The notes below the pieces were generated by a model that saw only the letters and a program-made list of their open reading frames with translations, ran no database searches and was not told where the DNA came from. Below are positions 45,745 through 56,360 of a stretch of 64,000 nucleotides of DNA, one piece after another. The position numbers and the translations under genes were made by a program. The stretch is from positions 124,001-188,000 of the forward strand of contig WNNJ02001949.1 in the NCBI GenBank assembly GCA_012934845.2. Reading direction: 5' to 3'. Positions within the stretch are counted from its first letter, which is position 1. The number at the start of each line of letters is the position of its first letter. The stretch comes from Pomphorhynchus laevis (lineage: Eukaryota; Acanthocephala; Palaeacanthocephala; Echinorhynchida; Pomphorhynchidae).

Positions 45745-47190
45745 TCACACCAAATTTGGATATTCAACGTTCACACTATTTGGATATTCTGTAGAATATC
45801 CAAATGGATATTCGTCATCACTATGACTCATAAGTGCCAGTTCCCTCCCACTGCTAGATGCAGTGGATTCTAAAAAATCATTGTTGACTGTCAGTATATT
45901 AGAGCATTTGTAGATATTTCGTAGTACAGTGGATAAGGAAGGACATACGAACTCAACATTGTTCAAAGCGACCCAACGATTTATGCGATTAAAAGCGTTG
46001 GATGCATCCAGTTGTAATATACACATGTCATCGCTACTATCAAATAGTTTTCTTGTAGAATGAATTACCATCTCAATACCACATCGTTGGCCAGAGCATA
46101 ATTGAACACAACCACCTACTTTCTGTATATCTTCCGAAATTCTTCTCGCCACAACTTGCCTACTATCCTTCGAGAGACTTCACCTACTCCAATCGGTCGT
46201 ACTCCTGGATTTTTATCTAGTGGAATTAGACGGCTTACTGTAAAGGTCTCAATGTCGCCGGGATTTAATTGATCAAAGGAGCATATCATACTCTTTTATG
46301 AAGAGACATCTACTTCAGAAGGCCCTGCTGCACCACGTGTAGATCTGGCGTCGGAACGAATATCTTCAGCATCTATAGATGCTGAACAGGATGATGATCA
46401 GCAATGTTATCCAGTGAAGCTCTGAGTAAGACGCGCTTATTAGCAGGAATTGAATCAGGATTTAATTCCAACAAATTCTCCTTTACTGATTGACCGTTTG
46501 GCAAAGTGTCTTTAAGTCTGAACGCATGATGCGATTTATTGGGATCTTTTAGTACTTGAATTGCTGCGTGTGTTTTCCCGTTGGTAACAGTTTACTAAAT
46601 AAGTTTTTCCAGTTTTGATTCTTTTTTATTATTGGTAAACGATCGCGTGCCTCAGATTAAAGAATTCTTCCCTCAACTAGTAGTTCGGTTCTCTTTCCAG
46701 AGTAATATTCGTCTTGTAAGTATTGATCTTATTGTGCTAGTCTTCCTTGTTGTTTTTTGAAGCATAAGTTCACATAGAACGGTTATCTTCATCAGAAGAT
46801 ACCTCATTTTACAGTTACCAGAGTTAATGGCGGAATAACATTCCAATAGTATATCTATGAAGTTTGAACTTGTGTTACATATTTGTAAGTTGAACCAGTT
46901 ATGTATCCACTTTACAACTTCATAGTATGTAGATTCAATGATGAATGCATGTTGTGAATTATTATTTAATGTTTCGATTTGGTTTGTGTTAACCGATCCA
47001 TTACGAGTTGAATTATCGATTAAACACGATTGTTTAACCACATTGTCAACTACACAGAGAAGCGGTATTTCCACAATTTCTTGCTGAACAATTAACGCAA
47101 GGTTGTTTTAGACGACCAAATTTGCATGACTTACAAACAGCAGCTTGACTGTTGCAAGAACAGCATTCTGAAATACCTGCAGAAATTCCA
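45745..47190 (-). mobile_element. Retroelement RT of the RPIxVGE / DASNAFN type, with Cys-rich N-terminus
   Basis: From the N-terminal side on the minus strand: 47190-47060 encodes a cysteine cluster (ECCSCNSQAAVCKSCKFG, QPCVNCSARNC) that could bind zinc; 47074-46673 is a 133-residue unrecognised frame; about 46590-46400 is a basic stretch; 46270-46150 reads [20 protein letters not shown]; 46152-45745 has GQRCGIEMVIHSTRKLFDS and ILQLDASNAFNRINR, which is RT motif A. The YADD box is not seen. The frame is interrupted. The family is widespread in invertebrates; the clade is uncertain. The C-terminal part of such an element is at 22052-22375. Confidence 0.65.
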
Positions 47191-47941
47191 ATCGGCATAA
47201 TTGTAAGTTTGTATGTTCAAATATCCAATGGATTGTAAGTAGTTAGTTATTGTAATTAGATAATAATTGTATGTTAATTATTTCTCAAAATTTTTTAAGG
47301 TCTAAAAATGTATGTTAATTATTTTTCAAACTTTTTTCATAATTATTTTATCAATAATAATTTTAATAATTAATTTTATTTGATAATTATTTTATTAACT
47401 TAGAAATTATTAAATAAATTTATTAAATTATTAAAATAATCAAATTCAGAAAATTATTGTTTTCAGAGCTTAATTATTTTCTGAGTTTATTTAACTTGTC
47501 TAATTAATAAGATCAGCAAAATAGTTAGACCAGCATTATTATTTTCCGAATTTAAGGCGGGATCCTTCAAACCAGGTTCCAGCTTTTATTTTAGTTCATT
47601 TTTTCGTTATGCTCTATTACAGCTGTATTGCAATGTCGAGTTTTTTATTTTCATTTACATATTGTCTTTTTTGAACTAAATTCATTATCAAAGTTTAATT
47701 TATAAACGAATATGTAAAGAAAATACCTTTTGGTATGCATTTCTCATTTGGAAAAAAATATCATCTTTTCGTTTTTGAAAGTTACAACTTGATTCAACTT
47801 TAATTTTTGGCATCTATGGAAAAAATATAAGGGAGAGTGATAATTTCTCAAGAGAGAATTGGTGGAGCAGTAGTGATGTTTTATCACTCCATGAGGTTAC
47901 TATAGTTTTTCTGGTATCTCATACACATGACTAGTGTCTGT
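47191..47941. other. AT-rich spacer
   Basis: No gene is recognised. 47330-47460 is a TTATTAATAAT-type low-complexity run. Confidence 0.45.
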
Positions 47942-48014
47942 ACCGTCTGCCAGTTCTTCTCTGGATTAAATAGTGGGGGTATGGCACTGATGAGTCATTG
48001 TGATGACAAACGGT
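47942..48014 (+). ncRNA. Type III-like hammerhead ribozyme, one core base short
   Basis: Stem III pairs ACCGT (47942-47946) with ACGGT (48010-48014). C47947 would be the cleavage base. Stem I pairs TGCCA (47948-47952) with TGGCA (47982-47986) across a 29-base loop. CTGATGA is 47987-47993. Stem II pairs GTCAT (47994-47998) with ATGAC (48003-48007) around TGTG. Only AA stands where GAA is needed, so G12 is missing and cleavage is unlikely. A related half-copy at 63378-63402 has GATGACGAAACGG, with the G present, which supports the reading. Confidence 0.5.
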
Positions 48015-48219
48015 CTTTGTTACTGTTATCGCTGTTCTTCCGCGTCTGACTTAAATTATTAGTAACGTAATTCACGTGGAAAATAAAAATATAAATAAAT
48101 AATAGAGGGATTGAAGGAAATGAGAAATAAAGGATGGAATGAAAGCGTGAAGTTAAAAAGAAAGGGGTTTAAAAATTTTAATTTTAAAATTCTTGGTTAT
48201 AACTACTTACAATGAGCCA

Positions 48220-48245
48220 CTGACGAAGCCATAATGCGGCGAAAG
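48220..48245 (+). ncRNA. CTGACGA-hairpin-GAAA motif
   Basis: CTGACGA, AGCC-ATAATGC-GGC, then GAAAG. It has the same order as the motif at 35312, with a GCC/GGC stem II. Confidence 0.5.
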
Positions 48246-48762
48246 ATTTGGCAATATATAATAACTAACTCAGCCTTTGATCTGATTAACTTTTGCATCG
48301 TAAAAAGAAAGGCGTGAGAAGATAAAAGCGAGTGAAAGAGGAAAATGTTTAAGGGGAAGCGGCAAATGGATAGAGGAAAAGTGAAAAAAAATGTGTATTG
48401 TAAAATAAATTCCTCCAGATAAAAATATGTTTTCAATTTGTTTTTCAAAAATCGAATATAATTACTAATTTAGATATTGCAAGATGTTAATATTAGCTAA
48501 CTAATACCAAAAAAACGAGATTTCAAAAATCAGGATAAATCAATTTTTACTTAAATCCAAATTTAAAATGCTTTTAAGGAAAAAATAAAATGTTGGTAAT
48601 ATCGCGTTTGCTGATTAAAGCGAACTATAAATTCAAACTTAAAAGAACATGTCTCATTTAACTTAAAAAATAGACGCAATCATGTAAACCGACGAAGATT
48701 TGATGTCACTAATTTTTCGCTTCAATAGTAACAATGACTGCACATGTATATCAACTTAAAAT

Positions 48763-48947
48763 TAGGAAATTATATTATAATTTCCTAATTAAATTATATT
48801 ATATTATTAATATTTTATTATTTCATATTTTATTATCGTTAATAATATTTTAATCTTATAAAATAAGATTAAATTATATTATATTATTAATATTTTATTA
48901 TTTCATATTATATTATCGTTAATAATATTTAAATCTTATAAAAAAAT
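48763..48947. repeat. Hairpin followed by an 82-bp tandem pair
   Basis: AGGAAATTATA and its reverse complement form an 11-bp stem at 48763-48785. Then about 82 bp of AT-rich sequence (AAATTATATTATATTATTAA to ATCTTATAAAA) occurs twice in tandem to 48947. Confidence 0.8.
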
Positions 48948-48954
48948 CTCATTA

Positions 48955-49990
48955 TTAGGAAACAAACTATAGATGACTAGTTTGAAAATCGCACTTAATT
49001 GCAAAAATAGCTAGTATTTAATATTGAATGAAGATCTTTCCAGTACCAACGCCGATTTAATTTGAAATCAGAAATGATTTGAATTAAATTTGGAAAATGT
49101 AAGACAAGTCTTTTATTAAATCTAATTGTCAATGAGCAGACGAGTCGAGTGATCGTCAGTCAACATTAAAAAGACTGAAAATTGAAACTTATGTATTGGA
49201 TCAGTAGCTGATGAGCTCCGCCAATATTGAAATGTAGCGTACTGCTGTTGTATATAGTTTGTTTCATAATTTTAAGTTGATAAACCTGGGCAGTAATTGT
49301 TACTATTGAAATTTTGATGACTAGTTATATTCTACACGCTACTTTTATCATATATATACGCCAAAAGCAGTAAGCTACATTTCAGTTTTGGTGGATTTCA
49401 TAGGCTACTGATCCTATACCTACGTTTGCAAATACCTTCGCTTGAATATATATATATTTTGGATCAGTATTTGATGATGCTAACCACACTGAAATCTAGC
49501 GTACTGCTGTCGACTTAAACATAAGATTAAAGTAGCGTGCAGAATAAAATAGTCGTCAAAATTTCAATGGTAAAAAGGATTGCACAGGTAAATCAACTTA
49601 ATTAAGGAACGAAATATAAATGACTAGTTTGATAATGGTAATCATTAGAAGAAATAGTAGGCTTCAAAATTGACGGTAGCACCTACACCAACTAACGCTG
49701 ATTTTATTTGAAATCAGAAATAATTTCGATTAAATTTGCAAAATGTAAGACTAAAGTCTTTCATTAAATCTAACTGTCAATAAAAGCACACGAGTTAAGT
49801 CATCTTTAGCCAACATTAAAAGGAGCCAAACGTGAAACTATGTATTAGATCAGTAGCTGATGAGCTCCACCAATAATGAAATGTTGTGTATTGCTGTTGG
49901 TATATATATATAGGATTAAAGTAGCGTGAAGAATAAAAAATAATCATTAAAATTTCAAAAGTATCAATGACTGCGAAGGTTTATCAACTT
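48955..49990. repeat. Tandem and inverted array with hammerhead-like boxes
   Basis: Two direct units lie about 646 bp apart (48955-49340 and 49602-49990), sharing GACTAGTTTGA, CGATTTAATTTGAAATCAGA-like and TTGGAAAATGTAAGAC words. Four boxes of the form GATCAGTAG-CTGATGAG-CTCC..CCAAT..TGAAAT..TAGCGTACTGCTG occur at 49201, 49464 and 49850 (plus) and 49412-49368 (minus). A segment GTAGCGTGCAGAATAAAA to GGTTTATCAACTTA follows each, and the segment at 49280-49360 is inverted. The boxes are shared with the SINE at 41275. Confidence 0.7.
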
Positions 49991-50019
49991 AATATTAATA
50001 AATTTAAATAATTATCAGT

Positions 50020-50690
50020 TTTTAAAGATTTACAAAACCTTAATTCGATATAAACTTTTATTGTTAAAAAGTTAAAATGTCCTGTTAAAGGTAAAATGTC
50101 CTGTTAAGGAAAAATTTTCATGTTGAAGGTAAAATGGCAGTTTTGCTGAATGATACAAAATTAAAAATATATTAATCAAAAATGTGTGTATTTATCAGTT
50201 ATTTAGTGTTTACAATTTAAAGTCCTTTAAGCTCGTTATGGTTTAAACATATTCATCATTGTATATTAAAAATATTCAGATGATTAATTCCTCTAATTTT
50301 TGATTATAAAGATTAACAAATACGACATAATAATTTTTAAATATGAGAAAATGTATTGGCTATGTGTAAATAATCCAAAACCTGGACATTAATTGATGTT
50401 TACTAAAATGGATCATAATCACTTTTAGCCAACATATTTCCAATAGTTCAAAAGTTATCATCAAGTGTTTACTTCGACAACACTCGAAGTCACTTTTTCA
50501 TTTTATCAGATCGAGTGTTAAAAAATAAATACACGTACTTTTCAAATTACTCGAACTACTTTACAAAATGACTAATAATGAAGGTACAATTAATCGTTTG
50601 TTTTTGATAACGTTGATTTTGAAATTAGTAATCGTGAAACTAGTAATTGAGTTAGCATTATCCACTGTTCAAAAATTAAATCAACACTCA
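50020..50690. other. No recognised gene
   Basis: AT-rich. AAAATGTCCTGTTAAGG is repeated near 50070-50120. No coding signal. Confidence 0.45.
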
Positions 50691-50694
50691 TACA

Positions 50695-51211
50695 AATCAA
50701 ATCAGCTAACTGAGTCTACGTATTTAATATAATTACCATTTATAAATAATTTTGGAATATTAATTTCAAAAGATTTGTTTCAAACAATAAAACATTAAAT
50801 ACTTCAAATATTGTTTTGTATAATAGTAAAATACCGAAGTTACACAACATTTTGAAAAAGAAATCAAAACATGACAATGATGGTAACCCACATTATAACC
50901 CACATGATAATGATGGAGTTGTCTATAAAATTTCTTGTTTAGAATGCGATAAAATATATGTGGGTCAAGTTGGCATACCATTAGAAACTACATTAAAATA
51001 ACACAAATACACACTTAAAAAGGGCCTAAGTAGCGCTATTGTAGACCATATTTTAAATTTAGATCACAGTATTGACTATAATAATACTGTTGTTTTAGCA
51101 AAAGAAACCAATTGTTTAAATAGAACAAGTATTGAGGCTTATTACATTCATAAAAACTCCAATATTTGTATGCCGAATAATAAACCTGACGTAACGTTAA
51201 ATATTTTGTAA
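50695..51211 (+). mobile_element. Penelope-like GIY-YIG endonuclease, near whole domain
   Basis: After an M-type end (CAGCTAACTGAGTCTACGTA at 50703) the plus strand reads NIVLYNSKIPKLHNILKKKS, GVVYKISCLECDKIYVGQVG (zinc C-x2-C and the YVGQ strand), then HKYTLKKGLSSAIVDHILNL and EAYYIHKNSNICMPNNKP, with the family's catalytic glutamate in the EAYYIH block. A stop ends it at 51211. One in-frame stop lies near 51000. This is the DNA-cutting domain that normally follows the RT of Penelope-like elements. A second copy is at 61617-61822 on the minus strand. Confidence 0.8.
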
Positions 51212-51411
51212 AAATGTTGTAAACGATTGTTTTGTTTAAATAATCTTTTCTATAAGCATTTCTATTTTGCTAGTACTTTTTATTATTATTTAATTTTTTC
51301 AAATTATTTATTTTGAATGAAAATATTATAGTTATTATTTTAGTTATAATAATTGTATTGTAAGAAATGCAAACAAATGTTTTTCATTATCACACGTGTA
51401 GTGTATATAAT

Positions 51412-51492
51412 AAAACAATGTACATGTGGATTGCAATATATCGGAAAAACAAATCAACTGTTAAAAAATAGGTTTAGGCAACACAAATATAA
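51412..51492 (+). mobile_element. GIY-YIG first-half fragment joined to repeat M
   Basis: CTCGLQYIGKTNQLLKNRFR then QHKYNI gives the first half of a GIY-YIG domain, cut off abruptly where repeat M begins. The same junction is found reversed at 61452-61535, so both loci descend from one composite element. Confidence 0.7.
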
Positions 51493-51500
51493 TATACATT

Positions 51501-51896
51501 AAATAAGCTAACTGAGTCTACGTATTTTATATTGCAAATTAAAAATAATGCAAAATAAAAGTTAAATAGTTAAATAATAAAAAATTAATTAATAATAAAT
51601 AATTATTATAAGATTTTATATAATTGTATATCAAGATGAATTATAAACTGAAATTAAAAATAAAAATCAATTTTTATGAATTGACTAATAAATAACAAAC
51701 TATATATCAGAATAAGAATTAGAGGTCATCAAGAGGAACTGCTATGTTATCAGGTTTCGGCCCCTAACTCCTCTACACAACATAGCAGCGAGGCCAAATA
51801 AGTGCTAATAATGTACTTCCTCTGATTAAATTTGATTATGTAGTATCTTATTCTAATACAAAGTATATTATTTATTATCCATCCATAAAAATTTGC
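51501..51896 (+). repeat. Repeat M, copy 2 (about 396 bp)
   Basis: It matches 43999-44389 closely. Its A-B-A'-B' words are GCTATGTT with AACATAGC (8 bp) and GGCCCC with GAGGCC. It directly follows the GIY-YIG fragment. Confidence 0.85.
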
Positions 51897-52124
51897 AACT
51901 TAAGAGTTTAAATTTATTCTCAAATAATGTAGAATACATAAATTTAGATTGCTGATTTGATCAGTAACTAATATTTTTGAACGGAATGCAAATAAGAATT
52001 TAAAATACTTATATCGGCCACACTTAAAATGCAATTTATAGTATACAAATGCATTCCATTCGTGATTATAAAATGGTTGTTCTGAGAAAACTATGCTATA
52101 CTTCTTCGTTGTTTCAACCATTAG

Positions 52125-52429
52125 ATCGTCTTCATCCCCAGCAACATCAGCCGACAAATCAACAACCAAACCAAACTCAAAAACAACTTTATGCATCCGA
52201 ACTTGAACAAATGCAGACAGTGGGATTCCATAGCCGTGATACTAATCTTGAAGCGCTTGTTGCATCTATGGGGGACGCAAAAATGGCTGTAGAACGTATT
52301 GAAGACTCTTTACTTTTATATTTACGATCAATTATATATGTGTTTCTATTGTTATTATTATTTAATCTATATTTATACCCACTGAGAAAACTAATGATAA
52401 TAAATAAAGATTTTCTTAAAAAATCATGA
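52125..52429 (+). pseudogene. Ubiquilin-like UBA domain exon, orphan
   Basis: A good 3' splice site (TTCTTCGTTGTTTCAACCATTAG) precedes an open frame that is Gln/Asn/Pro-rich (QQHQPTNQQPNQTQKQ) and then encodes ELEQMQTVGFHSRDTNLEAL and VASMGDAKMAVERIEDS. This corresponds to the C-terminal UBA of ubiquilins (LEQLxxMGFxNREANLQAL, GDINAAIERL). Ubiquilins shuttle ubiquitylated clients to the proteasome. The usual short end after ER(L)LxS is replaced by about 40 hydrophobic and basic residues up to a stop at 52427. No UBL or STI1 part of a ubiquilin lies nearby. It may be a last exon whose gene begins far upstream, or a dead duplicate. Confidence 0.6.
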
Positions 52430-52689
52430 TAATATTCGGATATCTATACGTTACAAAACCTTATATTGTTGGCGAATTGTGAAATGCTTTTACTGCTGGC
52501 AAGGAAATCATATGATTTTGTCCATTGACTATTGTCATCTAAATCGCTTATTACATTTTGTGATTGGTTTACAATTTGGTGATGATGATCTTTAGTCATA
52601 GTCAGCATACGTCCAACAATATCGGTTGTGGTTACGCCATTTGTGCGCTAGCACTCTTTATACATTCCAGATTTCTTTACGTGCGCATA

Positions 52690-52900
52690 TGTATCAGTAC
52701 CGTCACGAGGGGGCGGCGATCAGAAAGGATTGGACACCGTAGTTGTCGGAGTAGTTGGAACCGTGGAGTTAGAAGGAATGACGGGAATGTAGCGATAAAA
52801 AGGTTGGGCGAGTGTCGTCTAAGAAAGAAGGGTTGATGAACAATGAGGGGAGTCGGTAGCGTTGAGATGACAAATGACGATAAGAAGGCTGAGTTGGACA
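52690..52900 (-). mobile_element. CR1-like LINE tail fragment
   Basis: The minus strand aligns with 16500-16600: a CTCCACGGTTCC..CAACTAC word, then GACAACTACGGTGTCCAATC (family: ACAACTACGGTCTCCGATCC) and a CGCCGCC word. It is a short dead piece of the family found at 15385 and 16013. Confidence 0.65.
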
Positions 52901-52919
52901 TTAGCTGATATTCTTCATA

Positions 52920-54410
52920 AGGTAATATTCTTCTTGGTTAATTTTCCATTGCCAAATCAAACTTAAAAATTAATCAAGATTGCTTTCAAAAGGAAACCAA
53001 GAAAAATATTACCTAATGACGAGCATCGTAATGTTCGAAAATTAATTTGTATACTTGATAAATAAAGAAAAATTGATTGTTAATGTTCCTTATAAATTTT
53101 TAAATTTAAATTGTTATTTTCTAGAAAGATATAACTGATTAACCAAACTCATGATAATAGAAAATAAGGTTTAAAGGGTTACTGTTTGTGATTACTTAAT
53201 ATAACACGAGTGACAATATTTGGAAGAATTTTGAATGTGAATGAACTTAATTCACTTAACTAAATAATATTATTTAGGAAAAAGCCGTCACAACTGATTA
53301 CTGAAAACACATTCAAGTTATATGTGACGTTTGGCATACAACGATGCTTAGATATAAAAATAGTTTCGACTTTTTCTGAATAAAATTTATTTCTAAAATA
53401 AAATTATACCTTAAATTGTAAGATAAAATTATATAAATTATTATTGTTATTAATAATAAAATTAGATTAATTTTAATATTAAATTAGATTAACAGCCCAT
53501 TTAATATGCATTGTAAGTAGTAAAAATAAAAAATTAAATAAAAATTAATCAATAATTAATTAAAATTAATTATTAATTAAAAGTTAATCAGAGAAAAAAG
53601 ATAAAATAACACAGTAAGCAATGTGAATGTAAAGTAGAGTTCGAATTTTCGGACTATATTTAGATTATATCTTTAAGAATATTAAATGGAATATTATTAA
53701 GATTAATAATATTATTTAATATTAAGATTATTTAAGGAAGTTATAGCCAAACGATAGGGTAAAACTGGAGACAAATTCAGCACTTTAGAAACTAGAAATC
53801 GGAATATGTAAACGTTAAAACGTTAAATACAAATGTTATCTTGTAAAAAAGTTAAAAACTTTTAATACTTTTTAGTACATGTGGAGTAGCGAAATGAAAC
53901 GAACGAAAGAAAATGCTTTCAACAAATTTATAGAAGATATTTAAGAATTTTATTTTAGCTAAAATATGAAAACATCATTTATATAATTATATATAATTAT
54001 AATTAAATTATAATTATAATCTATATTTTAATTGAAAAATCGATAATCTGTAACAACAAAACATTAAAAATAATCATTAATTTGTTTTATAAAAATTATA
54101 AAAATTATAATTAATAGTGTGAATTTAAAAACATTTCAATTAAATTTGAATTATAAAAACTTAAATTCCTTATTGAATAATGGCGTTGGGATGTTAATAT
54201 ATTAGTATGCACTTTACCACTCTCAAAGATTTAGGTAAAAATATCGATATGTCACAATGCAAAAATTAAGAGAATAAAGTTTCAAAAAAAATTATTTTTT
54301 TGTGTGACAAATACCAGACGTGAATATATTACATATTATTTATATATAATGGTGACACATATACAAATTATACTACAATACTTGAAAGTATCTGCCTTCC
54401 AGCTGCTAAA
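52920..54410. other. AT-rich intergenic DNA
   Basis: No gene, strong repeat or structure is recognised. 53400-53600 is low complexity (AATTAATTA runs). Confidence 0.5.
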
Positions 54411-54466
54411 TTTCTACTTCGACTCTGAAGTAGAAAAAATATAGCGCTAAAAATTTTTAGCGCTAT
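54411..54466. repeat. Two adjacent perfect hairpins
   Basis: 54411-54436 pairs TTTCTACTTC with its reverse complement across a 6-base loop. 54441-54466 is a 26-bp perfect palindrome centred on AAAAATTTTT with TAGCGCTA at both ends. Side-by-side hairpins of this sort are seen in small DNA transposons, but no terminal repeats were found. Confidence 0.85.
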
Positions 54467-55058
54467 AATTTTGTCTTAATTTTGGTAAATTTTGAATAAC
54501 TCTGTGCCAAATCGGCTAGAAAATTAATGGGAAATAACTATTGTATTATTATGTAGAAAATGATATCAAAAGTTATATAGTCTACAGGTGGCATTTTAAA
54601 GTGCTTCCATCAATTTTTTAATTAGTACTTAATAAAAATTAAACAATAATAGAATAATTAAATAATAAATTAATTATTATATTAATTTATATATATTATT
54701 CTTAATATTATTCATATGCACTGTATTTTACCATATAAATAATATCCTATTTAATTATGTTAATTATTTAAAGCAAATAAAGTCTTTTTATCGGCAATTA
54801 TTATAATTTTATTCATTATTAATTAATAATTAATATTATTAATTATTTATTAATTAATATGGACGTATCAACACTTAGAAATCGAAATTTAAGGAGCACG
54901 TAGAATTGGTGATGCTTTTCCAATCATGACAAAAAATGTATAGGTCACTAATTCAAAATTTGGAGCTATAAGCATTTTAAAGTTTAAAAGTTTAAATATT
55001 TTAGCTCAAGATCATATTTGCAATACAAATATATTTGTTTGTTGTGTAAATATTATTT
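54467..55058. other. AT-rich spacer
   Basis: No gene recognised; ATTAATTAATAATTAAT runs near 54820-54860. Confidence 0.45.
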
Positions 55059-55294
55059 TAGGTGCCTGTCGAGGATTGCATCCTCGACTGCTTGGTAGAC
55101 ACTAACAGTTAGATACTTTGTCTAACAGAAGAAACGGGTTAACGAGGCAACTTTGTCTGATAAATAAGTGGAAGCTATATAAAGTACTTTAGGGCAAAGT
55201 CGCTTCTATTCCACATAAAAGAAAGTCAGTTGAGGTGGCTAGGACATGTTTTGAAGAGGTCTGGCGATTTCCTACCTTGATCACTAGGCACCTA
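55059..55294 (+). mobile_element. Small element with 9-bp inverted ends and an RTE-like protein scrap
   Basis: TAGGTGCCT at 55059-55067 is matched by its reverse complement at 55286-55294. Inside, GTCGAGGA and TCCTCGAC form an 8-bp hairpin at the left end. At 55210-55265 the plus strand encodes SQLRWLGHVLKRSGDF, which is the common C-terminal signature LRWLGHVxRM of RTE-type LINEs. It may be a LINE 3' end or a non-autonomous derivative. Confidence 0.55.
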
Positions 55295-55329
55295 TCTTTT
55301 TCATGTCAAGAAGTTGTTGTTATTATATT

Positions 55330-56360
55330 TAATAAATTAATATATTTTTATTGAAATTAATAATTATTTAAATTTATTAATATAAACATTTATTGTACAT
55401 ATAAAATAGATAAAATATTAATCATATAAATCTATTTATCTAAATCTTGTATTTCTACCAAATCTCTTTAGGCAAATTTGTACCATGAAGTATGCGGTTG
55501 GTAATTAATTGTTTATTCATAAATCGATTAAAATGAACAAGCATCGATAATATAATAAATAATTAAATTAATATACTGATCATAGCCAACAAAAACTTTG
55601 AACATACACAGAGAGAAAGCTGGTTTCATATTATAACCTCACACACATTTGAACTGTCAATGTTTATATGGACGAAGAAATTACGTTTTCAATTTGTTTC
55701 CTAAAAATAACGGCTTTTAATACATTAGTTTCTCTAACTTAATATTTTTACAGTACATAAATGCTCTTAAATATTGCAAAACGTCATAAATTTTTTCCAA
55801 CAATCTTAGAAGCGTTCAAAAAACCAATAGATGTATCAAAGTGATTCATTTTAAGATAATTGATATAAACGGCTTGTTTCCATGTAGTCAGTTCTATATG
55901 TTTCTTATATTACCTTAATGTTATTTAAGATAATACATCAATATTTATTTGAATACACTCTTTATTAAACATCTAATAATATAAAATTATAAATTTAATA
56001 TTAAATATAATAAATTAAATTATATAATAAATATTATTATTTTGATGGCATAAGAAGCCATCAATTGTAATAACGAGTCTATTGTAATAATGAACTTGTT
56101 ATTTCTTATTCATAATAAATGTTTAATACTTACATTTTTAATAAATGCTTTGGTGTATTTCTATACTAATAAATAACTAATTATATTAATATAAATATTT
56201 TTTATATTAAATAGATAAAATATTAATCATATTAATCTATTTATCTAAATCTAGTCGTTCTACTAAATCTCTTTAGGCAAATTAGTAATACCATGAAGTA
56301 TACAGTTGGTTATTATCAAACAACTGAAGTAATTATTTATACAGAAATCGATTATTTCTG
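55330..56360 (+). repeat. Direct repeat pair, about 850 bp apart
   Basis: 55380-55535 and 56200-56360 share AAATAGATAAAATATTAATC, CTATTTATCTAAATCT, CTCTTTAGGCAAATT and CATGAAGTAT. The DNA between has no coding signal. They could be the ends of an element or two insertions. Confidence 0.65.
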
